A stretch of DNA of 9,781 bases from Bacteroidales bacterium (GTDB lineage Bacteria > Bacteroidota > Bacteroidia > Bacteroidales > NBLH01). Every line of letters begins with the position of its first letter. The stretch's first letter is position 1. Both the position numbers and the translations under genes were made by a program. Under the pieces are notes generated by a model. It was not told where the DNA came from, did no database searches, and saw only the letters and a program-made list of their open reading frames with translations. Of this stretch, positions 1-5,875 are shown in pieces. The stretch is taken from the NCBI GenBank assembly GCA_026988445.1, contig JALSLF010000488.1:1-9781 (forward strand), given 5' to 3'.

Positions 1-29
1 AATTTGGGGCTTTTTTAATTTTAAGAATT

Positions 30-263
30 ATGTTTACTGTATATCTACTGTATTCTAAGGATTATGATAAAATTTATATTGGTTATACTTCCGATATAGA
101 AGAACGACTTTTATCACATAATATTTACGCAAAAAAAGGCTGGACTGTTAAATTCCTTCCTTGGACACTTATTTATACCGAAACTTTTGAAACGAAAAAT
201 GATGCGATGCAACGTGAAAAGCAGTTAAAAACAGTTAAGGGACGTGAATTTACATGGCTTTGA
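30..263 (+). CDS. Small GIY-YIG domain protein (UPF0213/YhbQ-like)
   Basis: A 77-residue protein made almost entirely of one GIY-YIG nuclease-like domain. The first strand carries VYLL (residues 4-7) and the second YIGYT (16-20), which together are the GIY...YIG signature. Arg26 in ERLLSHN and the C-terminal helix DAMQREKQLK (58-67), with Glu63 as the probable metal ligand, fit the single-domain UPF0213 group. The last part, KGREFTWL, is slightly shorter than the usual family end (KGREF followed by several more residues), so the tail may be trimmed. Stand-alone proteins of this kind are common in Bacteroidota, often in several copies; their substrate is mostly unknown and a DNA repair or processing role is only inferred. 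ATG at 30 is the first start in frame. Only 29 bases lie upstream, so the promoter cannot be judged. There is no linked defence or homing context. Confidence 0.9.
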   Translation: MFTVYLLYSKDYDKIYIGYTSDIEERLLSHNIYAKKGWTVKFLPWTLIYTETFETKNDAMQREKQLKTVKGREFTWL

Positions 264-343
264 AGCAGTAGGTAGCAGAGGTGTTTAGGTGTTATAAAGC
301 TTTAAGTTTTTTTGTATCTTGCACCCAAAACAAATAGTGTATT

Positions 344-703
344 GTGGATAAATTTACTTTAAAATATAAAATTTGGCTTGAAACAGCGGATAATAAAGGT
401 ATTTTAGGCGATGGGAAATATGAATTGTTAAAAACAATTAGCGAAACAGCTTGTTTAAATGCAGCCATGAAAAAGCTAAATCTTTCCTACCGCAAAACAT
501 GGGATAATTTAAACAAAATTGAGGATATTCTGGGTTTTAGGATTATTGAACGACGGCGTGGTGGGAAAACCGGAGGAAAAACAGTTTTAACACCTCAGGG
601 ACAAGCTATTGTAGCTGCTTTTGACAAATTTTATGAAAAATACGATACCTTAATTTGTGAGGCGCTTGAAGAAACACTTTCCGAGATAAAAAAGAATATT
701 TAA
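344..703 (+). CDS. ModE-like winged-helix DNA-binding protein, single domain
   Basis: A 119-residue protein matching the N-terminal winged-helix domain of the molybdate regulator ModE (LysR-type HTH fold). KIWLETADNKGILGDGKYELL (9-29) is the entry strand and first helix; the helix-turn-helix covers about 30-57, with LNLSYRKTWDNL (45-56) equal to the family's mSYrkAWdll recognition helix. The wing is ERRRGGKTGGKTVLTPQGQ (69-87), with the ModE-type GG..GG and LTpqG signature. The molybdate-binding TOBE domains of full ModE are missing, so this form may act without direct molybdate sensing or bind a different effector. The start is GTG at 344, chosen because KFTLKYKIWLE begins right after it. 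A weak promoter-like TATCTTGC lies at 315-322. No molybdenum transport or cofactor gene is in the window, so the target is unknown. The stop is followed by the repeat-filled spacer. Confidence 0.88.
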   Translation: MDKFTLKYKIWLETADNKGILGDGKYELLKTISETACLNAAMKKLNLSYRKTWDNLNKIEDILGFRIIERRRGGKTGGKTVLTPQGQAIVAAFDKFYEKYDTLICEALEETLSEIKKNI

Positions 704-729
704 TCCTTATTTTAAAAAAAGGGGTATCG

Positions 730-860
730 CTTTTAACTTTTTATAGTTCAAATTTTCTGATTGAATTAAAAATTAGACAAAATTGAGGCTTAAAAACAAG
801 CTAAAATAACATAAAAGATTATATTTTCAAGTAATTACGAATATTCTTTTTAAAAAGCAA
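730..860 (+). repeat. Direct repeat, copy A
   Basis: This copy shares blocks in the same order with 1050-1167: CTTTT, TTTATAGTTC, ATTGAA.TAAAAA, a TTAAAAA.CAA.CTAAAA block, and a highly conserved end TTACGAATATTCTTTTTAAAA followed by GCAA. Several small indels separate the copies, so the duplication is old or the copies are members of a wider family. It ends two bases before a GCACC palindrome. It contains no open frame of note. Confidence 0.75.
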
Positions 861-862
861 TA

Positions 863-875
863 GCACCAAAGGTGC
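863..875 (-). repeat. GCACC palindrome, copy 1
   Basis: GCACCAAAGGTGC is a 5-bp stem with a 3-base loop. Read on the minus strand with its flanks it is TTTCGCACCTTTGGTGCTA, the same unit as the other four copies in the window. The C before and the T after the palindrome give the unit an orientation; this copy is inverted relative to the others. Confidence 0.8.
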
Positions 876-958
876 GAAATAATATAAGCTTAAATCAGTA
901 ACTATATTCTATCGGAAAATAAAAATCACATCTGTCAATTTTCGGATAAATTTATCAC

Positions 959-971
959 GCACCTTTGGTGC
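959..971 (+). repeat. GCACC palindrome, copy 2
   Basis: GCACCTTTGGTGC, flanked by C on the left and TTAA on the right, the same flanks as the other copies. With copy 1 it forms an inverted pair about 80 bases apart. Confidence 0.8.
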
Positions 972-999
972 TTAACTGTTTTTTGGAACAATATACCTA

Positions 1000-1018
1000 C
1001 CTACCCCTTCGGGATAGG
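1000..1018. repeat. GC-rich hairpin CCTACCCC/GGGATAGG
   Basis: CCTACCCC, a TTC loop and GGGATAGG pair over 7 of 8 positions, with one C/A mismatch. It stands out as GC-rich in AT-rich surroundings and lies between palindrome copies 2 and 3. It takes the same place as the 5832-5850 hairpin does between copies 4 and 5. It has no T tract, so it is not a terminator. Confidence 0.65.
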
Positions 1019-1030
1019 CTGTTATATTTC

Positions 1031-1043
1031 GCAACTTTGGTGC
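1031..1043 (+). repeat. GCACC palindrome, copy 3 (one mismatch)
   Basis: GCAACTTTGGTGC, one base away from the consensus, which breaks one stem pair. The left flank ATTTC and right flank TAA match the other copies, so this is a decayed member. Direct repeat copy B begins a few bases later. Confidence 0.7.
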
Positions 1044-1049
1044 TAAGCA

Positions 1050-1167
1050 CTTTTCATTATTTATAGTTCTTTTCATTGAACTAAAAAAAATGAGACTTAA
1101 AAAACAAACTAAAACAATGTAAAAGTTAAAATCTCAAACCTTTTACGAATATTCTTTTTAAAAGCAA
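1050..1167 (+). repeat. Direct repeat, copy B
   Basis: Second, shorter copy of the 730-860 repeat in the same orientation; the best-preserved part is TTTACGAATATTCTTTTTAAA near the right end. A GCACC palindrome adjoins it on the left, whereas copy A has one on the right. The pruA promoter begins about 27 bases downstream. Confidence 0.75.
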
Positions 1168-1193
1168 TTTCCCTGATTTTAAAAATAAGCATA

Positions 1194-1223
1194 TTGCCAA
1201 TCAATAAAATTATTCTACATTTG
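1194..1223 (+). promoter_or_regulatory. pruA promoter, Bacteroidota type
   Basis: TTG at 1194-1196 and a perfect TAnnTTTG -7 element (TACATTTG, 1216-1223) are separated by 19 bases, the spacing of Bacteroidota housekeeping promoters. Transcription should begin near 1229-1231, giving a leader of about 50 bases. That start coincides with the left arm of the inverted repeat at 1229-1252. Confidence 0.75.
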
Positions 1224-1228
1224 CAATC

Positions 1229-1252
1229 CGAATTGCATAAAAATGCAATTCG
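1229..1252 (+). promoter_or_regulatory. Perfect inverted repeat at pruA transcript start
   Basis: CGAATTGCAT, an AAAA spacer, then ATGCAATTCG: a 10-bp perfect dyad starting 6 bases after the -7 element. It could be an operator for a dimeric regulator (24 bases, suitably placed to block initiation) or a hairpin at the extreme 5' end of the mRNA that alters stability. It has no T tract and is about 26 bases before the start codon, so it is not a terminator. The ligand or regulator is unknown. Confidence 0.65.
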
Positions 1253-1278
1253 ATAATGTTAATTAAAAAAAATCAAAT

Positions 1279-2907
1279 ATGAATAATGCAATTTTTTCAT
1301 TTAAACGTCCTGAAAATGAGACCATTTTGCAATATGGACCGAATAGTAAAGAAAGGGAATTATTAGAGAACGAACTTAAACGACAAAGTAATTTGCAAGT
1401 TGAAATTCCACTTATCATTGGTGGAAAAGAGATTAAAACCGGAAAAACAGGAAAGGTAGTAATGCCTCATAATCATTCGCATGTTTTGGCAACTTATCAT
1501 CAAGCAAGTGAAAAAGAAGTTCAATTGGCAATTGATGTTGCATTAAAAGCAAAAAAAGAATGGGAAAGTATTTCGTGGATTGAGCGTTCGTCGATTATGC
1601 TGCGAGCAGCCGAATTATTATCGAAAAAATATAGATACTTAATTGTGGCTTCTACCATGTTGGGGCAGGATAAAAGTGTTTATCAGGCAGAAATTGATGC
1701 GGCATGTGAGGTAATTGATTATTTAAGGTATAATGTATATTTTGCTTCTAAAATTTACAACGAACAGCCCGAATCGGAGTTTGAGCAACTTAATCGTATG
1801 GAATACAGGGCTCTTGAAGGTTTTGTTTTTACCGTAACTCCTTTTAATTTCACGGCAATTGCTTCAAACTTAAATATGTCGGTTGTATTGATGGGAAACA
1901 CAACAGTATGGAAACCTGCCACCACTTCTTTATTATCAAGTTATTATTTGATGCAGGTTTTTAAAGAAGCAGGATTACCTGATGGTGTAATTAATTTTGT
2001 TCCCGGCTCAGGAGCTATGATTGGGAAGGAGGTTTTAAAACATAAAGATTTGGCAGGAATTCATTTTACCGGTTCTAATGCCACATTTAATTCTCTTTGG
2101 CGTTCTGTTTCCGATAATTTGAGTAATTATGTTTCTTATCCGAAACTTGTGGGTGAAACCGGTGGCAAAGATTTTATTTTTGTTCATCAATCGGCTAATC
2201 CTGTTGAAGTTGCCACAGCCATAACACGCGGTGCATTTGAGTATCAAGGTCAAAAGTGTTCTGCGGCTTCAAGAAGTTATATTCCAAAATCTTTATGGGG
2301 AGCAACAAAAAAACATTTACAAGAACAAATTGCTCAAATAAAAGTAGGTGATGTTACTGATTTTTCAAATTTTATGAATGCAGTGATTGATGAAAAAGCA
2401 TTTGATAACATTATGAATTACATCAACATAGCTAAAAAATCGGATAAATGTGAGCTAATTACCGGAGGCATCGGTGACAAATCTGTTGGCTATTTTATTC
2501 AGCCCACGGTTATTTTAACAAAAGATCCTCATTTTGTAACCATGGAAGAAGAAATTTTTGGTCCGGTGATGACTATTTATGTTTATGAAGATGAGGATTA
2601 TGAAAAAACTTTGGAACTTTGTAATCAAACATCGCCGTATGCACTAACCGGAGCAATCTTTTCAAATGACAAATATGCTATGGTAAAAGCATGTAAAGTA
2701 TTACGTTATGCTGCCGGAAACTTTTACATTAACGATAAACCAACCGGTGCTATGGTAGGCTTACAGCCTTTTGGCGGTTCAAGAGGCTCGGGTACGAACG
2801 ATAAAGCCGGTGGAAATATGAATTTATTACGTTGGGTTAGCCCGCGAACAATTAAAGAAACTTTTATGCCTGCACAAGATTTTAAATATCCGTATATGGA
2901 AGAATAA
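1279..2907 (+). CDS. pruA: 1-pyrroline-5-carboxylate dehydrogenase (ALDH4 type)
   Basis: NAD-dependent oxidation of glutamate-5-semialdehyde (in equilibrium with P5C) to glutamate, the second step of proline catabolism, in the cytoplasm. The 542 residues match the usual length of stand-alone ALDH4 enzymes, unlike the fused PutA protein. Visible motifs in order: TPFNFTAIASN (187-197) and WKPA (211-214) for the cofactor site, FTGS (263-266), VGETGGKDF with catalytic Glu293 (291-299), GQKCSAASR with nucleophile Cys327 (324-332), EEEIFGPV (423-430), and QPFGGSRGSGTNDKAGG (496-512), the diagnostic P5CDH anchor loop. No key residue is missing. ATG at 1279 follows an A-rich leader and gives the usual N-terminal extension. 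The gene has its own promoter, start-site dyad and terminator, so it is monocistronic. Proline dehydrogenase is not in the window and must be encoded elsewhere. Confidence 0.97.
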   Translation: MNNAIFSFKRPENETILQYGPNSKERELLENELKRQSNLQVEIPLIIGGKEIKTGKTGKVVMPHNHSHVLATYHQASEKEVQLAIDVALKAKKEWESISWIERSSIMLRAAELLSKKYRYLIVASTMLGQDKSVYQAEIDAACEVIDYLRYNVYFASKIYNEQPESEFEQLNRMEYRALEGFVFTVTPFNFTAIASNLNMSVVLMGNTTVWKPATTSLLSSYYLMQVFKEAGLPDGVINFVPGSGAMIGKEVLKHKDLAGIHFTGSNATFNSLWRSVSDNLSNYVSYPKLVGETGGKDFIFVHQSANPVEVATAITRGAFEYQGQKCSAASRSYIPKSLWGATKKHLQEQIAQIKVGDVTDFSNFMNAVIDEKAFDNIMNYINIAKKSDKCELITGGIGDKSVGYFIQPTVILTKDPHFVTMEEEIFGPVMTIYVYEDEDYEKTLELCNQTSPYALTGAIFSNDKYAMVKACKVLRYAAGNFYINDKPTGAMVGLQPFGGSRGSGTNDKAGGNMNLLRWVSPRTIKETFMPAQDFKYPYMEE

Positions 2908-2929
2908 AATCATTATTTTTTTCTCAAAT

Positions 2930-2961
2930 AATTGGCAGTTCATCATAAAGAACTGCCAATT
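2930..2961 (+). terminator. Intrinsic terminator of pruA
   Basis: A 12-bp perfect stem (2930-2941 with 2950-2961, core ATTGGCAGTT / AACTGCCAAT) closes an 8-base loop and runs into TTTGTTATTT. It lies 22 bases after the pruA stop. The other strand has no equal T tract after the hairpin, so it works mainly for rightward transcripts. Confidence 0.88.
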
Positions 2962-2980
2962 TTGTTATTTGATATTGTGA

Positions 2981-3112
2981 ATGATGAGTAATTCGGGAAT
3001 AGGATTAAGCCTTTGTAAGCAAATACTTTTACAAATGAATGGCGATATTATTTTAAAAAAATCGGATGATAATCAAACGGTATTTTCGGTTCGGTTGAAT
3101 AATATTGCCTAA
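2981..3112 (+). pseudogene. Histidine kinase C-terminal remnant
   Basis: A 43-codon frame beginning Met-Met at 2981 and ending TAA at 3110-3112. It reads SNSGIGLSLCKQILLQMNG and ends TVFSVRLNNIA, which is the G2 box, last helix and last strand of a HATPase_c domain of a two-component sensor kinase. The dimerisation helix with the phospho-His and the N and G1 boxes are absent. An in-frame TGA stands just before it (2978-2980) and the pruA terminator lies immediately upstream. The fragment could not bind ATP alone. It is best read as the surviving tail of a kinase deleted when the left junction formed. Expression as a small peptide is unlikely. It ends 9 bases before the convergent TPR gene. 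Confidence 0.8.
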
Positions 3113-3121
3113 GCAAGTATT

Positions 3122-4444
3122 TTATCTCACCCTTACCGTAGTGCTTTTATTTATCCAACCGCCTATTTTATATGCTTGCCCCGGCTTTAAACCATAAAAA
3201 AACACATCTTCTTTTTGGGGTAGATAAGCTCGGTAATAAGCAATTTTTTCATCAGCTTTTTCTGCTATTTTCGGGTTTGCTTTTTTTGCTTTTAAATAAT
3301 AATCAATAGCTAACCACAATAGAGCATTGTACTCCAAATCTTTTTTACTGAATTTTTTTTGATAGGCGGCATACATTTCTGCCATTAAAAAATATGTTTT
3401 TGCTCGATTATTTGTATAAAGTAATGCCGATTCAAATGATTTTTGTGCTTCGTCAAATTGCTTTAAGCGGGTATATTGCATAATTGCCAAATCGTTGTAA
3501 TATTTTGATTTTAAATAGTTTATGTTTTGTAAGCGAATTGCCTTACGAAAATAGAATCCGGCTTTGTTGTAATTATTTTTTTCCAACTCAATACCTGCCA
3601 GCAAATAGGCGGTTTCAGCATCCGGTTTAATTTTATCTATTTTTAAAGCGGTTTGATAAAACAAATCGGATTGAATGCAATTTGCAGCTTGTAAAACAAT
3701 GTTTATATTTTTTACAACTTTGATGTCATCCGCTTGAGTATTTATTTTTTTATTTAATACCTGAATAAGTTTATCACATTGATTAGCTGTACTTTTAGAA
3801 AATATTTTTTTGATTGATTTTCGGGTATATAAAATCTGTTTGCTTTTTTTTGCATCTGTTTGTTTTTGCAAGTTTTTGTCAAGTATATTATAAGATAGCA
3901 AATAGTTGTCAATAAATTCTTCTAATTTTATCGTTGATTTGTTATATAAATCGGCACTTGCAGCCATTAATGTATTAATTACGGTTAAAGAGCTTTTTTC
4001 CTTGAGTTTTTGTACTGAGTAAAGCATTAATTTATAGGCTTCTTTTGTTTTTTCTTTGTCGTAAAGATATAAGTCTAAACCCATTCTGCCTTTAATATAG
4101 TCTTCTTCGCCAAAATATTTAATTCGCTTGGCATATAGATGCATTAAGCTGTCGGTAAGTTGTTTTTTTATTTTTGTATTTTGTTCATTTTTAATACTTT
4201 GTATTAAAAACTTTGCACCATCTTGATAAATAATTTTTTTATATCCGGGACAATTATTATATACTTTTTTCCATGTTTCAACCGCATTTTCAGTTAGTTT
4301 CATTTTCTTAAATTCGCGATAAACCGAAATATTTTGTAAACATTTAAGGCTGTCATTTGAAATATTACTATTGTAAACAAAACTCTGTGCCAAAGCCGGC
4401 AAATAAATATTCCCTAAAATAATAAATATCAATATCTTCTTCAT
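3122..4444 (-). CDS. Secreted TPR-repeat protein, Bacteroidota-specific
   Basis: A 440-residue protein with a signal peptide (MKKILIFIILGNIYLPALA, cleavage near residue 19-20) and no lipobox or other membrane segment, so probably periplasmic or envelope-bound. The chain is helical throughout. Recognisable TPR units lie at about 276-306 (ETAYLLAGIELEKNNYNKA...), 314-343 (YYNDLAIMQYTRLKQFDEA...) and 345-405. The end GGWINKSTTVRVR (428-440) is a tail shared by a family of uncharacterised Bacteroidota TPR proteins. TPRs bind other proteins, so a scaffold role at the envelope is a fair inference, with no partner known. ATG at 4444 starts the signal peptide directly. The upstream DUF3108 gene is in the same direction 188 bases away, separated by the long palindrome, so co-transcription is uncertain. 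Confidence 0.85.
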   Translation of the reverse strand: MKKILIFIILGNIYLPALAQSFVYNSNISNDSLKCLQNISVYREFKKMKLTENAVETWKKVYNNCPGYKKIIYQDGAKFLIQSIKNEQNTKIKKQLTDSLMHLYAKRIKYFGEEDYIKGRMGLDLYLYDKEKTKEAYKLMLYSVQKLKEKSSLTVINTLMAASADLYNKSTIKLEEFIDNYLLSYNILDKNLQKQTDAKKSKQILYTRKSIKKIFSKSTANQCDKLIQVLNKKINTQADDIKVVKNINIVLQAANCIQSDLFYQTALKIDKIKPDAETAYLLAGIELEKNNYNKAGFYFRKAIRLQNINYLKSKYYNDLAIMQYTRLKQFDEAQKSFESALLYTNNRAKTYFLMAEMYAAYQKKFSKKDLEYNALLWLAIDYYLKAKKANPKIAEKADEKIAYYRAYLPQKEDVFFYGLKPGQAYKIGGWINKSTTVRVR

Positions 4445-4475
4445 AGCTACTCTACTTTTTTATAATTTAAAGGAT

Positions 4476-4649
4476 ATTTAAAGCTAAATTGAGCGATTAT
4501 CTACTTCAATAAGCACCAATTTATTGAATTAAAAAGGTTTACAAAAAAAGACTCAAATACAACCGGTATTCTTACTTTTTTTCTAAACTTTTTAATCTCA
4601 ATATCTTGGCACTTCTTTTTGTACATAATCGCTCAATTTAGCTTTAAAT
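4476..4649. repeat. 174-bp imperfect palindrome (MITE-like)
   Basis: The outer 25 bases are a perfect inverted repeat (4476-4500 against 4625-4649, core AAAGCTAAATTGAGCGATTA). Inside, the arms stay related but diverged for about 50 more bases: TAC, CCAA, TATTGA, ATTAAAAAG and AAAAAAAG blocks occur in matching order. They meet near an ACCGGT centre at 4562-4567. The right arm contains the last codons and stop of the DUF3108 gene; the left arm lies just upstream of the TPR gene. It could be a miniature inverted-repeat element or an old inverted duplication of the gene end. As RNA it would form a long hairpin between the two genes. Confidence 0.75.
4479..4510 (-). promoter_or_regulatory. Possible promoter of the TPR gene
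   Basis: On the minus strand ATTG (4510-4507) is followed after 20 bases by TAGCTTTA (4486-4479), which matches TAnnTTTG except at the last base. The -7 box lies inside the left arm of the long palindrome, about 35 bases before the TPR start codon. The match is weak. Confidence 0.3.
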
Positions 4650-5460
4650 TTTTTGCTCCCGTAAAAACGGCTTTTACCGTACCTACCAATATTTTTGCTT
4701 CTACCAGTAAGGGTACTCTGTTTTTATCGGCACTTACCCAAACCAATAAATCTTCGCCCCCTTTAAAAATAGTTCCTTCTACCAATAAAATTGAAAATTT
4801 TAAAGTTTCAAACTGTTTATTATCATGTGTTTCAAGCATTTCTTTACCCAAATATCTACCGTAAAGATTATAAATTTCATTATCAATAATCATAGATATA
4901 GGTATTTTTTCATTGATTTTATATTTCGATAAATCCAATGTGCGCACATAATATACGGCAGTCATAATATCAAACAAACAAGCGGGCAATTTTAGTGTAT
5001 CTAACTTTTGAGCTTTTTGCGAATTCCATGTGTTGGAATATATTTTATTTTTTTGATAATCAAAACGATAAACATTGTAGGTTTTTTGTTTTCCTTCGGA
5101 TGTATTTCGGATATACTTTAAAGGTTTTAAATCAGGTATGGTTGCCCATGAGTGATAATAATCACGAACGGTATATATCCAATCGTATTTCTCTATGGAT
5201 TTTCCGGTTCCTGAAAAATGATAAACTGTTTTTCCTTCAAAAAGCTCTTTTTCAACCTTAAACCGAACTTTTCCGGCGTTTACCCAAATAAATCCCCAAT
5301 TATACACGGCATCGTAATATAATTCTTCGCCGGCTTTAAATGCATCAACTACCGGTTTGCATTGTGCATTTACAGGTGAATATACTACAAAACCAAATAT
5401 TATTATAAATAATAGCTTGATTAAGGACTTATTTTTCCACTTTTCCAATTTTGTTTTCAA
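4633..5460 (-). CDS. DUF3108 secreted protein
   Basis: A 275-residue protein of the DUF3108 family, whose members are exported beta-rich proteins of unknown function. A basic N-terminus (MKTKLEKWKNK) leads into a hydrophobic segment (13-27) and a likely signal-peptidase site after VNA (residue 32). The mature part starts FKAGEELYYDAVYNWGFIWVNAGK (41-64), the family hallmark. It ends with LLVWVSADKNRVPLLVEAKILVG..KAVF, another conserved DUF3108 block. Many family members sit near envelope or lipid-related genes, but no activity is established. The start overlaps the end of the thiamine-binding gene by 32 bases; no later Met precedes the signal helix, so the overlap is real and suggests coupled translation. 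The last codons (NLKLN, stop) lie in the right arm of the long palindrome, so the C-terminus may have been altered by that element. Confidence 0.9.
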   Translation of the reverse strand: MKTKLEKWKNKSLIKLLFIIIFGFVVYSPVNAQCKPVVDAFKAGEELYYDAVYNWGFIWVNAGKVRFKVEKELFEGKTVYHFSGTGKSIEKYDWIYTVRDYYHSWATIPDLKPLKYIRNTSEGKQKTYNVYRFDYQKNKIYSNTWNSQKAQKLDTLKLPACLFDIMTAVYYVRTLDLSKYKINEKIPISMIIDNEIYNLYGRYLGKEMLETHDNKQFETLKFSILLVEGTIFKGGEDLLVWVSADKNRVPLLVEAKILVGTVKAVFTGAKNLKLN

Positions 5461-5740
5461 TTGATTGTACTTTGGAAACTAAACGATTATTTTTTCCTTT
5501 TTGTATGTCGAAAGTCAATGTAGCGTAAATTCTTTCCGAATTATCTTTTAATAAATCATACGATTTTTGAACAATTTCAAGGGCTTCCGACATTTCTTCT
5601 GTTTCGATAATTGTTCCCATCGGTGTTAATTTATAGGGTATTTCGCTGTCGCGAATCATTGCAATTATTTTGCTTACATCTTTGCTTACGCTGGTTCCTT
5701 TATCGGTAGGAAACATGGCAAATTCTAATAATACTGACAT
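5429..5740 (-). CDS. MTH1187-family thiamine-binding protein
   Basis: A 103-residue protein of the MTH1187/YkoF-type thiamine-binding group (formerly UPF0045 or DUF77), a ferredoxin-like fold that oligomerises and binds thiamine-like ligands in the cytoplasm. Diagnostic parts are MSVLLEFAMFPTDKGTSVS (1-19), IPYKLTPMGTIIET (34-47) and the C-terminal ERIYATLTFDIQKG (69-82). The start is set at 5740: homology begins exactly at MSVLLEF, and the frame upstream to 5932 only translates palindromic spacer DNA. The leader is A-rich (AAAAAAACAAAA). No THI-box (TPP riboswitch) motif or thiamine biosynthesis gene is visible nearby, so the role is inferred from the family only. The 3' end overlaps the DUF3108 gene by 32 bases, which points to one transcript. 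Confidence 0.92.
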   Translation of the reverse strand: MSVLLEFAMFPTDKGTSVSKDVSKIIAMIRDSEIPYKLTPMGTIIETEEMSEALEIVQKSYDLLKDNSERIYATLTFDIQKGKNNRLVSKVQSIENKIGKVEK

Positions 5741-5794
5741 TTTTGTTTTTTTAGGCTGTGTTCTAATATTTGTTGAGTGAACTAATTTTATTTC

Positions 5795-5807
5795 GCACCT
5801 TTGGTGC
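5795..5807 (+). repeat. GCACC palindrome, copy 4
   Basis: GCACCTTTGGTGC with the family flanks TTTC and TTG. It lies in the leader side of the thiamine-binding gene, 55 bases upstream of its start codon. Confidence 0.8.
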
Positions 5808-5831
5808 TTGTTTTTATTATTCTTTTTATTT

Positions 5832-5850
5832 CCCTGTCCTGCCGACAGGG
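5832..5850. repeat. GC-rich hairpin CCCTGTC/GACAGGG
   Basis: A perfect 7-bp stem, CCCTGTC and GACAGGG, with a CTGCC loop. It is placed midway between palindrome copies 4 and 5 and is much more GC-rich than its surroundings. No T tract follows on either strand, so a terminator role is unlikely. Confidence 0.65.
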
Positions 5851-5862
5851 CTATAATATTAC

Positions 5863-5875
5863 GCACCTTTGGTGC
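5863..5875 (+). repeat. GCACC palindrome, copy 5
   Basis: GCACCTTTGGTGC preceded by TTAC and followed by TTTAA, in the same orientation as copy 4, 55 bases away. It lies about 90 bases downstream of the Ig-like lipoprotein gene, in the spacer before the thiamine-binding gene. Confidence 0.8.

Larger units (their letters stand above)
704..1278. other. Gene-free repeat-filled spacer upstream of pruA
   Basis: This 575-base stretch between the ModE-like gene and pruA has no credible coding frame and no tRNA-like fold that I can see. It holds two diverged direct repeats of about 120-130 bases (730-860 and 1050-1167). Between them lie three copies of a GCACC palindrome and one GC-rich hairpin (1000-1018). 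The pruA promoter and leader inverted repeat sit at the right end. It looks like a landing zone for small non-coding repeats. Confidence 0.8.

Noticed and set aside
30..263. GIY-YIG gene as part of a homing element or phage defence system
   Set aside because: It is a small single-domain UPF0213-type protein with no intron, restriction partner or defence gene nearby.
295..304. TAAAGCTTTA palindrome before the ModE-like gene as an autoregulatory site
   Set aside because: A 10-bp AT-rich palindrome is expected by chance in this composition, and it does not match the known ModE operator pattern.
2035..2253. Open frame on the minus strand inside pruA
   Set aside because: It is antisense to the catalytic region of a highly conserved dehydrogenase and has no recognisable domain. 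It is a shadow frame.
4619..5261. Plus-strand open frames opposite the DUF3108 gene
   Set aside because: DUF3108 homology on the minus strand is clear, and these frames are its antisense shadows.
5795..5875. Two identical palindromes with a 55-base interval, possibly a minimal CRISPR array
   Set aside because: There are only two units of 13 bases. The same unit occurs singly and inverted elsewhere in the window, and no cas gene is present.
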